From DASQFD01 sp035633255 (lineage in GTDB: Bacteria; Actinomycetota; Actinomycetes; Actinomycetales; Dermatophilaceae): a stretch of DNA of 11,078 nt. Below the pieces are notes generated by a model, which saw only the letters and a list, made by a program, of their open reading frames with translations, did not search any database and had not been told where the DNA came from. Location: the NCBI GenBank assembly GCA_035633255.1, contig DASQFD010000139.1, positions 1-11,078 on the forward strand. The letters are read 5' to 3'. Below are positions 1-5,912 of the stretch, piece after piece (position 1 is the first letter of the stretch; each line of letters starts with the position of its first letter). The position numbers were made by a program, and so were the translations under genes.

Positions 1-60
1 AGGGTTGGCGCTGGACTGGCCGCACGGCACCCGGCCCGGGCATCGTCATACTGGAGGGCA

Positions 61-2316
61 ATGCCCCAAGGGCAGCGCACGAATGTCGCCGACGAGAGAA
101 GACCAGTGAGCATCCCGCCCACCCGCGCCAGCAGGAGCGCCAGCCGAAGCGCCAGCATGGCCAGAGCGAAGCGCAAGCAACCCCGCAGGGGCTGGCGCCG
201 GTTCTTCTCCTGGAAGTGGATCCTGCTGGGGCTGCTCGGGTTCTTCCTGCTTGGTGTCGCGGCTTTTGCCGTTGCCTACGCCAAAACCGATGTCCCCCAG
301 CCGAACCAGCTGGCCAACGCCCAAGCGTCGATCGTCTACTACTCCGACGGCAAGACAGAGATGGACCGGATCAGCGAGGTCAACCGCGAGTCGATACTGC
401 TGACCAAGATCCCGCTGCACGTCCAGCGCGCGCTGCTGGCCGCTGAGGACCGCACGTTCTACCAGAACAACGGCGTCTCGCCCTCGGGCATCGCCCGGGC
501 AGTTGTTGTCGCGATCCAGGGGGGGCCGACCCAAGGTGGGTCCACGATCACCCAGCAGTACGTCAAGAACTACTTCCTCACCCAGGACCAGACGATCTCC
601 CGCAAGGCGCGCGAGGTCTTCATCGCCGTCAAGATCGACCAGCAGCAGAGCAAGGACCAGATCCTCGAGAACTACCTGAACACCATCTACTTCGGGCGCG
701 GCGCCTACGGCATCCAGACGGCCTCACGGGCGTACTTCGGCAAGGACGTCTCCCGGCTCACCGTCCCGGAGGGGGCCCTGCTCGCCTCGGTGATCCGCGC
801 GCCCTCCCTCTACGACCCCGGCCTGGGCACGGAGCAGCGGACCAACGCCGAGGCCCGGTGGAACTACGTGCTCGACGGCATGGTCAGCGAGGGGTGGCTC
901 TCGGCTCAGGACCGCGCCGCCGCCACGTTCCCCGAGGTCAGGAAGTACACCCCGCGGCGCTCGGGCGGGACCACCGGCTACCTCACCGAGCTGGTCAAGA
1001 CCGAGCTGCGCGACACCGTGGGCCTCAGCGACACCGACATCGACCGGGGCGGCCTGCGGATCGTCACGACCATCGACAGGAAGCGCCAGGCGGCCGCCGT
1101 CGAGGCCGTCAAGGACCGGATGCCGGAGGGCGAGAAGGACCTCAACGTCGGGCTGGCCTCCATCACGCCGGGCGACGGGGCCGTCGTCGCGCTCTACGGC
1201 GGCGCGGACTACGCCACGAACCAGTTCAACACCGCCACGGACGCCTCGATGCAGGCCGGCTCGACCTTCAAGGTGTTCAGCCTGATCGGCGCGCTGCAGA
1301 GCGGGGACCTCAGCATCCGCAACAATTTCTCCGGGCGCAGCCCGCAGTTCTTCGAGCAGTTCGCCGACTCGGGGGGCGCGAGCGCGGCCGAGCGGGCCGG
1401 CCGCGTGGAGAACTTCGGCAACTCCTCCTACGGCGTCCTGGACGTCCGCCGGGCCACCGCCAACTCGGTCAACACCATCTACGCGCGAATCAACATCGTG
1501 GGCACCCCGAAGCGGACGGTGGCCGCGGCCCAGGCCGCCGGTGTCACCACGAAGCTCACCGCCAACTACGCCAACGTCTTCGGCACCGACAACGTCAAGG
1601 TGCTGGACATGGCCAACGCCTACGCCACGCTCGCCGCCGGCGGCCGCAAGGCCAGGCCGTACTTCGTGCGGACCGTCACCAGCGCCGACGGCGCCTTCGA
1701 CTACACCGTCGACAAGAAGGTCACCCGGGTCCTCGACGCCGACCTCGTGCGCGACGTCACCTACTGCCTGGAGGCGGTCGTCGAGCGCGGCAGCGGGTCG
1801 TATGCCGGCAACAACCTCGGGCGCCCGGCCGCCGGCAAGACCGGGACCACCTCGGACAACTACGCGGCGTGGTTCGACGGCTACGTCCCGCAGCTGGCCA
1901 CCGCGGTCGGGATGTACAAGGGGGACGGCTCGCTCACCCCGGAGAACCGGATGGACGACGTGGGCGGCATCGAGGTCACCGGCGGCAGCTATCCGGTGCG
2001 GATCTGGACCGACTACATGGAGGTCGCGCTCGAGGGCGTCGACGAGCGGGACTTCCCGCAGCCGGCCTACGTCAACGCGGGGGCGCGGCCCCGCGGCACG
2101 GCGCCCGTCGCGCCGACCCGCCCGCAGACGAGCCGTCCGACCCCACGTCCTCCGACCTCCACGGAGCCGGCGCCCACCCCGACCGCGGAGCCGACGCCCA
2201 CCGCCACCGCGCCCCCGACGCCGACCCGGACCCCGCCGGCGCCGAGCGGCCGGCCGCCCACCCCGCCGGGGCAGACGGCCACCCCGAACCGGGCCACCTC
2301 CTCCCCGAGTGGCTGA
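61..2316 (+). CDS. ponA: Class A penicillin-binding protein (bifunctional peptidoglycan glycosyltransferase/transpeptidase)
   Basis: This protein polymerises lipid II into glycan strands and cross-links the stem peptides on the outer face of the membrane. The 751 residues show, in order: a basic cytoplasmic tail, one membrane anchor (about 51-74), a GT51 glycosyltransferase domain with catalytic Glu129 in AAEDRTFY, QGGSTITQQYVKN (158-170), a likely second catalytic Glu186 and NTIYFGRGAYGIQTASRAYF (207-226), then a transpeptidase domain with S401-TFK, S469-V-N and K593-TG. Asn replaces the His of the enterobacterial EDRxFYxHxG motif; from memory this is normal for actinobacterial PonA. The C-terminus (about 675-751) is a Pro/Thr-rich disordered tail. 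The ATG at 61 follows GGAGGG with a very short spacer. An in-frame GTG at 106 behind GAGAGAAG and an ATG at 157 are alternative starts. The next gene overlaps its stop, so the two are probably cotranscribed. Family certain, start uncertain. Confidence 0.95.
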   Translation: MPQGQRTNVADERRPVSIPPTRASRSASRSASMARAKRKQPRRGWRRFFSWKWILLGLLGFFLLGVAAFAVAYAKTDVPQPNQLANAQASIVYYSDGKTEMDRISEVNRESILLTKIPLHVQRALLAAEDRTFYQNNGVSPSGIARAVVVAIQGGPTQGGSTITQQYVKNYFLTQDQTISRKAREVFIAVKIDQQQSKDQILENYLNTIYFGRGAYGIQTASRAYFGKDVSRLTVPEGALLASVIRAPSLYDPGLGTEQRTNAEARWNYVLDGMVSEGWLSAQDRAAATFPEVRKYTPRRSGGTTGYLTELVKTELRDTVGLSDTDIDRGGLRIVTTIDRKRQAAAVEAVKDRMPEGEKDLNVGLASITPGDGAVVALYGGADYATNQFNTATDASMQAGSTFKVFSLIGALQSGDLSIRNNFSGRSPQFFEQFADSGGASAAERAGRVENFGNSSYGVLDVRRATANSVNTIYARINIVGTPKRTVAAAQAAGVTTKLTANYANVFGTDNVKVLDMANAYATLAAGGRKARPYFVRTVTSADGAFDYTVDKKVTRVLDADLVRDVTYCLEAVVERGSGSYAGNNLGRPAAGKTGTTSDNYAAWFDGYVPQLATAVGMYKGDGSLTPENRMDDVGGIEVTGGSYPVRIWTDYMEVALEGVDERDFPQPAYVNAGARPRGTAPVAPTRPQTSRPTPRPPTSTEPAPTPTAEPTPTATAPPTPTRTPPAPSGRPPTPPGQTATPNRATSSPSG

Positions 2317-3613
2317 CCAGCCCGGCGCCGGCCTCCCCGCGTCCGTGCTGCCGGTGCTCGGCGGGCCCCGCGGCCGCCGGGCCGTGCCGCCCCGCCCGGG
2401 CGCCGTGCTCGCGGTGCTCGCGCTGCTCGCGGCCGTGCCGGTCGGCTTCGCCGTCCTCCGCCAGCGCCACTGCCTGCAGGAGGGCTGGGGCGGCAGCGCC
2501 CCCCTCTGGCGGGCGTGCTACTCCGACCTGGTCACCTCGGTCCAGACGGCCGGGCTGGGACGCGGGCTGCCGGCATACCTCGCGGGGGAGGTGACCCTGG
2601 ACCAACCGGTGCTGTCCGGGTCGGTCATGACGCTGGTCGCCGCGGTGGTCCCCGGCGGTGACCTGCTGGCGACCCAGCGGTGGTACCTCGTGGCGTGGGC
2701 GGTCCTGGCAGCCGCCGCGGTCGCCCTGACCGCGCTGCTCGTCGCCACCACGCGCGGCCACTCCCCCGACCCGCTGCAGGTCGTGCTGTCGCCGGTGGTC
2801 GCGCTCGGGGTGCTGCTCTCACCCGACGTGCTCGGCGTCGCCCTGGCGACCGGCGGGATCTGGGCGTGGTCGCGCCGCCGGCCGGCCCTCGCCGGCGCCC
2901 TGCTCGGGCTCGGCGTCATGACGCGCACCCATCCGCTGCTCGTCGTGGCCGTCCTGGCCCTGCACGCGGTGCGGGCGCGCCGTGAGCGGGACCTGGCCCC
3001 GCTGCTGCTGGGGGCGGTGCTCGCGGCGGCGGTGGTCGCGGCACCGTTCCTCGTGGCGGCGCCGGGCACGCTGACGCAGGCGTGGTCGACCTGGTGGGGC
3101 GGGGCGGCCGGGCTCGGGTCGCCCTGGTACCTCCCGACGCTGGCCGGGCACCCCCTCCCCGGTGCCGTGGTGACCGGCCTGGCCGTCGGCGGCTGGGCGC
3201 TCGCCCTGGGGCTGGCCGCGGTGCTCGCGCTCGGGGCGCCGCGGGTGCCGCCGGTCGGGCCGGTCGTGCTCGTGGCGCTGGCGGTGGTCCTGGTCACCGG
3301 GTCCTCGTTCCCCGTCCAGGCGTCCCTGTGGCTGGTGCCGCTGGTCGCGGTGAGCGGGCTGCGGTGGCGCGACCACCTGGGCTGGGCGGGCGCCGAGGCG
3401 GTGCACTTCGTGGCGGTCTGGCTCTACGTCGGCGGCCTGGGCGCCGCCGACCGGGCCCTGCCCCCCGGCTGGTATGCCGTCGCCCTCCTCGTCCGCCTGG
3501 CCGCGGTCGGGTGGCTGGCTCGGTGCGCGTGGCGGGCCGCCACGGCCGAGGACCGCTTCGCGGGCGAGGTGCCGGCGACGGGCCGGAGCCTGCCCCCTGT
3601 TCCCCACGCGTAG
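2309..3613 (+). CDS. Polytopic membrane protein, GT87/DUF2029-like (putative polyprenyl-phosphate-dependent glycosyltransferase)
   Basis: The 434-residue protein has roughly ten hydrophobic segments (near 31-49, 101-115, 126-146, 156-186, 193-220, 231-250, 284-308, 315-330, 336-352, 363-378 and 386-405). Family-like marks are CYSDL (70-74), where Asp73 in the first external loop is the likely catalytic position by analogy with GT87 mannosyltransferases; QPVLSG (99-104), resembling the EYPVLTG I associate with these proteins; and SPDVLGVALATGGIWAW (171-187) followed by the MTRTHPLL loop (204-211). In Mycobacterium the gene after ponA1 is likewise a membrane protein of this type, which supports orthology. 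Such enzymes act on the outer membrane face using a lipid-linked sugar; acceptor and sugar cannot be told from sequence. The start GTG at 2309 overlaps the ponA stop (GTGGCTGA) and has no purine-rich ribosome site, suggesting translational coupling; GTG 2345 is an alternative. Membrane protein certain, enzymatic role inferred. Confidence 0.8.
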   Translation: MADQPGAGLPASVLPVLGGPRGRRAVPPRPGAVLAVLALLAAVPVGFAVLRQRHCLQEGWGGSAPLWRACYSDLVTSVQTAGLGRGLPAYLAGEVTLDQPVLSGSVMTLVAAVVPGGDLLATQRWYLVAWAVLAAAAVALTALLVATTRGHSPDPLQVVLSPVVALGVLLSPDVLGVALATGGIWAWSRRRPALAGALLGLGVMTRTHPLLVVAVLALHAVRARRERDLAPLLLGAVLAAAVVAAPFLVAAPGTLTQAWSTWWGGAAGLGSPWYLPTLAGHPLPGAVVTGLAVGGWALALGLAAVLALGAPRVPPVGPVVLVALAVVLVTGSSFPVQASLWLVPLVAVSGLRWRDHLGWAGAEAVHFVAVWLYVGGLGAADRALPPGWYAVALLVRLAAVGWLARCAWRAATAEDRFAGEVPATGRSLPPVPHA

Positions 3614-3614
3614 G

Positions 3615-3638
3615 CGGGCCACGGGCCCGGTGGGCCCG
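3615..3638 (+). terminator. GC hairpin after the ponA operon
   Basis: CGGGCC (3615-3620) pairs with GGCCCG (3633-3638), and AC/GT can extend the stem with one bulged G. It lies immediately after the stop codon at 3611-3613. There is no T-run, so this is only a candidate intrinsic terminator or RNA-end stabiliser; an internal CGGGCCCG palindrome offers a competing fold. Confidence 0.4.
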
Positions 3639-3660
3639 AGCCGTGCGTCGTCCGTCGCGA

Positions 3661-3690
3661 TTGGGAGCGGAGGGCACCGGGCGGTAGCCT
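3661..3690 (+). promoter_or_regulatory. Candidate promoter of the rpsF-ssb-rpsR-rplI operon
   Basis: TTGGGA (3661-3666) and TAGCCT (3685-3690, fits TANNNT) are 18 bases apart, matching a housekeeping sigma factor promoter. The predicted transcript would begin near 3697 and carry a leader of about 105 nt that includes the complete folded element at 3749-3792. The spacing and the position between a stop codon and the operon support it; no other pair in the 190-base gap fits as well. Confidence 0.5.
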
Positions 3691-3748
3691 GTCGTGGTTG
3701 CCCCTGCCCTGTGGAGAACTCCGCGGGGTTGTCGGCACCGATGCATAC

Positions 3749-3792
3749 CCTCCTGTCACGGAAGGACCGTGACCGCCACAGACCGAAGGAGG
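3749..3792 (+). promoter_or_regulatory. S6:S18-type ribosomal-protein leader RNA in the rpsF 5' UTR
   Basis: Seen directly: CCTCCT (3749-3754) pairs with AGGAGG (3787-3792), the rpsF Shine-Dalgarno sequence. Stacked directly on it is a perfect 7-bp hairpin, GTCACGG (3755-3761) with CCGTGAC (3767-3773) and loop AAGGA. The 13-base single-sided bulge (3774-3786) contains CCG at 3783-3785 beside the basal stem. Known: the S6:S18 complex-binding motif of rpsF operons is a CCG in a bulge flanked by a stem and a hairpin, mimicking the 16S rRNA site. Inference: S6:S18 binding stabilises the basal stem and blocks rpsF translation, giving autoregulation of the operon. No covariation test was possible. 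Confidence 0.65.
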
Positions 3793-3803
3793 CGGGTTTA
3801 CGC

Positions 3804-4091
3804 ATGCGTCAGTACGAACTCATGGTCATCCTCGACCCGGAGCTCGACGACCGGACGGTCCAGCCGTCGCTGGAGCGGTTTCTCAAGGTCGTCACCAAGG
3901 ACGGCGGGACCGTCGACAAGGTCGACCTCTGGGGTCGCCGTCGGCTGGCCTACGAGATCAAGAAGAAGGCCGAGGGCATCTACGCCGTCGTCAACTTCAC
4001 CTCCGAGCCGGCCACCGCCAAGGAGCTCGACCGCCAGCTCGGCCTCAACGAGTCGGTCATGCGCACCAAGCTCCTGCGCCCCGGCGCCTGA
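3804..4091 (+). CDS. rpsF: 30S ribosomal protein S6
   Basis: S6 binds the central domain of 16S rRNA as a heterodimer with S18, encoded two genes downstream. The 95 residues begin MRQYELMVILDPELDD and contain the typical WGRRRLAYEIKKKAEGIYAV segment (about 48-67), close to the usual length for bacterial S6. The ATG at 3804 is chosen because the family starts exactly there; the open frame continues upstream without homology. The Shine-Dalgarno AAGGAGG (3786-3792) is 11 bases away, a long spacing, and is the strand captured by the leader stem. It is first gene of the rpsF-ssb-rpsR-rplI operon, 58 bases before ssb. Confidence 0.98.
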   Translation: MRQYELMVILDPELDDRTVQPSLERFLKVVTKDGGTVDKVDLWGRRRLAYEIKKKAEGIYAVVNFTSEPATAKELDRQLGLNESVMRTKLLRPGA

Positions 4092-4149
4092 GCCACCTCC
4101 GCACCACCTCTCCCACCTCCCGCTGCCGCACGACGTCGAAGGGACCTCC

Positions 4150-4839
4150 ATGGCAGGCGACACCGTCCTCACCATCATCGGCAACCTGACCGGTGACCCG
4201 GAGCTGCGCTTCACGCCGTCCGGTGCCGCGGTCACGAACTTCACCGTGGCCTCGACCCCCCGCATGTTCGACCGCCAGTCGAACGAGTGGAAGGACGGCG
4301 AGACCCTGTTCATGCGCTGCGCCATCTGGCGCGACGCGGCGGAGAACGTCGCCGAGTCGCTCCAGCGCGGTGCCCGCGTCATCGTCACCGGCCGGCTGAA
4401 GAGCCGCTCGTACGAGACCAAGGAGGGCGAGAAGCGCACCGTCGTCGAGCTCGACGTCGACGAGGTGGGCCCCTCGCTCCGCTACGCCACCGCCAAGGTC
4501 AACAAGACCCAGCGCGGCGGCGGCTCGGGCGGCTTCGGCGGCTCGGGCGGCTCCGGTGGCTTCGGCGGCGGCCAGCAGGAGGACCCGTGGGCGACCGGCG
4601 GCAGTGCGCCGCAGGGCGGCTCGGGCGGCCAGCAGGGCGGCTCGGGCGGTCAGCAGGGCGGCTCGGGCGGTCAGCAGGGTGGTCAGCAGGGCGGCGGGGG
4701 CTACGGCTCGCCCGCCGGCGCCGGTCAGGGTGGCCAGGGTGGCCAGTCCGCACCGGGCGGTGGCCAGGGTGGCCAGGGTGGTCAAGCCGGTCAGGGGGGC
4801 TGGGGCAACGCCCCGGCCTACGACGAGCCGCCCTTCTGA
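4150..4839 (+). CDS. ssb: Single-stranded DNA-binding protein
   Basis: SSB coats single-stranded DNA during replication, recombination and repair and recruits partners through its C-terminal tip. The 229-residue protein has an N-terminal OB fold (about 1-112, with GNLTGDPELRFTPSGAAVTNF and the VIVTGRLKSRSYET strand region), a long disordered linker made almost only of Gly, Gln and Ser (about 122-222) and an acidic tip ending DEPPF. The linker includes three copies of QGGSGGQ (155-175). The ATG at 4150 follows GAAGGGA (4138-4144). The gene sits between rpsF and rpsR, the conserved place for the essential SSB in bacteria, so this is the housekeeping copy. The linker is on the long side. Confidence 0.97.
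   Translation: MAGDTVLTIIGNLTGDPELRFTPSGAAVTNFTVASTPRMFDRQSNEWKDGETLFMRCAIWRDAAENVAESLQRGARVIVTGRLKSRSYETKEGEKRTVVELDVDEVGPSLRYATAKVNKTQRGGGSGGFGGSGGSGGFGGGQQEDPWATGGSAPQGGSGGQQGGSGGQQGGSGGQQGGQQGGGGYGSPAGAGQGGQGGQSAPGGGQGGQGGQAGQGGWGNAPAYDEPPF
4612..4674 (+). repeat. Three 21-bp tandem repeats inside ssb
   Basis: Units at 4612-4632, 4633-4653 and 4654-4674 share the start CAGGGCGGCTCGGGCGG and differ only at one wobble base (C or T before the final CAG). Each encodes QGGSGGQ in frame, and a shortened unit follows at 4675. Near identity at the DNA level suggests recent slippage or unequal recombination, so length polymorphism between strains is likely. Confidence 0.9.
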
Positions 4840-4863
4840 CCACAATCGCCGACGGCACCGCAG

Positions 4864-4967
4864 GGTGTCGACACCGACGCACGAAACGCACGACACGGCA
4901 CGCGGGGAGGAGTCCCCACACCGCCCGGGTGACCGGGTCGCACGACACCATCCCTGGGAGACCAGGG
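4864..4967 (+). other. Hairpin-rich spacer between ssb and rpsR
   Basis: The 153-nt ssb-rpsR gap contains a 12-bp perfect palindrome GGTGTCGACACC (4864-4875); a 5-bp hairpin GGGGA/TCCCC with loop GGAG (4904-4917); CCCGG/CCGGG with loop GTGA (4924-4937); and CCCTGG/CCAGGG with loop GAGA (4952-4967). The last two loops fit the stable GNRA tetraloop class. A 10-base direct repeat, CGCACGACAC, occurs at 4887-4896 and 4939-4948, each shortly before a hairpin. The last hairpin ends 11 bases before the rpsR ribosome site. The region could be a processing or stability element or an uncharacterised ribosomal-protein binding site; I cannot match it to a named motif. Confidence 0.5.
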
Positions 4968-4992
4968 CTCGTCCACAAAGGAGAGCACCACG

Positions 4993-5229
4993 ATGGCCAA
5001 GCCCGCCATACGCAAGCCCAAGAAGAAGGCCAACCCGCTGAAGGCGGGGAAGGTCGACAACATCGACTACAAGGACACCGCGCTGCTGCGGAAGTTCATC
5101 TCCGACCGCGGCAAGATCCGCGCGCGGCGGGTGACCGGCGTCACGGTGCAGGAGCAGCGACTCATCGCCAACGCCGTCAAGAACGCGCGGGAGATGGCGC
5201 TGCTGCCCTACTCCAGCTCGTCCCGCTGA
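4993..5229 (+). CDS. rpsR: 30S ribosomal protein S18 (cysteine-free form)
   Basis: S18 pairs with S6 on the 30S platform. The 78 residues include the family core IDYKDTALLRKFISDRGKIR (24-43), RRVTGVTVQEQR (45-56) and NAREMALLPY (64-73). The protein has no cysteine at all, whereas many S18 proteins, including the operon copy of Mycobacterium as I recall it, carry a zinc-binding Cys set near the N-terminus. This is therefore a zinc-independent form placed in the main operon. The ATG at 4993 follows AAAGGAGAG (ending 4984) with good spacing. It is 153 bases after ssb and 30 bases before rplI. Confidence 0.97.
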   Translation: MAKPAIRKPKKKANPLKAGKVDNIDYKDTALLRKFISDRGKIRARRVTGVTVQEQRLIANAVKNAREMALLPYSSSSR

Positions 5230-5259
5230 GACCGCGATCCCGCAGCGTAAGGAGCTGAC

Positions 5260-5706
5260 ATGAAGGTCATCCTCACCCACGAGGTCACCGGCCTCGGCGC
5301 CGCCGGAGACGTCGTCGACGTCAAGGACGGCTACGCCCGCAACTTCCTCTTCCGCCGCGGCCTCGCGACGGCGTGGACCAAGGGCGGGCAGAAGCAGGTC
5401 GACGCCATCGCCAAGGGCCGTGAGGTCCGCGCGGTGAAGTCGCTCGAGGAGGCGAAGTCGATCAAGGGCAACCTCGAGTCCAACCCGGTCGCGGTCACCG
5501 CGCACGCCGGCAAGGAGGGCCGCCTCTTCGGAGCGGTCTCCTCAGCGGACGTCGCCTCGGCCGTCTCGGCCGCCGGTGGCCCGAGCCTGGACAAGCGGAC
5601 CATCGAGATCCCGACGCCGATCAAGACCGTCGGGTCGCACCGGGCGCTGGTCCGGCTGCACCCGGAGGTGCAGGCCACGATGACCCTCGAGGTCGTCGCC
5701 GGCTGA
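5260..5706 (+). CDS. rplI: 50S ribosomal protein L9
   Basis: L9 binds domain V of 23S rRNA near the base of the L1 stalk and helps keep the reading frame. The 148 residues match the usual length and two-domain layout: an N-terminal rRNA-binding domain (MKVILTHEVTGLGAAGDVVD, then KDGYARNFLFRRGLA at 22-36), a connecting helix (about 42-75) and a C-terminal domain containing GKEGRLFGAVSSADVA (84-99). The ATG at 5260 has AAGGAG (5249-5254) five bases upstream. It is the last gene of the operon; three tandem repeats and a terminator hairpin follow its stop at once. Confidence 0.97.
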   Translation: MKVILTHEVTGLGAAGDVVDVKDGYARNFLFRRGLATAWTKGGQKQVDAIAKGREVRAVKSLEEAKSIKGNLESNPVAVTAHAGKEGRLFGAVSSADVASAVSAAGGPSLDKRTIEIPTPIKTVGSHRALVRLHPEVQATMTLEVVAG

Positions 5707-5793
5707 CGCGCTCCGCGACCGTCGCCTCGGCGGCACGCGCTCCGCGACCCCCGCCTCGGCGGCACGCGCTCCGCGACCGCCGCCTCGGCGGCA
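5707..5793 (+). repeat. Three 29-bp tandem repeats directly after the rplI stop
   Basis: Units at 5707-5735, 5736-5764 and 5765-5793 all start CGCGCTCCGCGACC and end CGCCTCGGCGGCA. They differ only at two adjacent positions (GT, CC and GC at unit positions 15-16). Each unit can form small hairpins (CGCG-CTC-CGCG and CGCC-TC-GGCG). They lie in the 3' untranslated region between rplI and its terminator. There are no spacers, so this is not a CRISPR array. Confidence 0.92.
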
Positions 5794-5807
5794 CGACGGC
5801 TGGACGA

Positions 5808-5837
5808 GGCGCCGCTCCCCACGCGGGGGGCGGCGCC
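5808..5837 (+). terminator. Terminator hairpin of the rpsF-rplI operon
   Basis: Bases 5808-5820 pair with 5825-5837 over 13 bp, with one G-U pair and the 4-base loop ACGC. GACGA (5803-5807) and TCGTC (5840-5844) can extend the stem past a 2-base bulge. The tail CTTCGTCGTCGGT is only weakly T-rich, as is common for terminators in GC-rich actinomycetes. Stem length and position after the last operon gene make this the best terminator in the window. Confidence 0.8.
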
Positions 5838-5857
5838 CTTCGTCGTCGGTCGGCACG

Positions 5858-5886
5858 CCCCGTCGACGGGGGAGCGCGTCTATCGT
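5858..5886 (+). promoter_or_regulatory. Palindrome plus -10 element upstream of the isochorismatase-family gene
   Basis: A 14-bp perfect palindrome, CCCCGTCGACGGGG (5858-5871), ends 9 bases before TATCGT (5881-5886, fits TANNNT). The place where a -35 hexamer would lie (5858-5863) is the left arm of the palindrome and does not resemble TTGACA. The palindrome could be an operator or activator site, giving a regulated promoter with a leader of about 20 nt. It could instead be a second hairpin after the rplI terminator. Confidence 0.4.
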
Positions 5887-5912
5887 GTCCTCTCATCACG
5901 CGAGGAGCCCCG

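Noticed and set aside
858..2594. Long open frame overlapping ponA in another plus-strand frame
   Set aside because: Arg/Gly/Pro-rich translation typical of a shifted frame in GC-rich DNA; ponA motifs occupy the other frame throughout.
3474..3803. N-terminal extension of S6 to an upstream ATG at 3474
   Set aside because: It would run through the end of the preceding gene, the promoter and the leader; S6 begins at MRQYE with its own ribosome site.
4057..5505. Long minus-strand open frame across ssb, rpsR and rplI
   Set aside because: It is antisense to three certain genes and low in complexity; an effect of GC-rich codon use.
5707..5793. CRISPR array, because the unit is 29 bp
   Set aside because: Units are directly adjacent with no spacers, and no cas genes are present.
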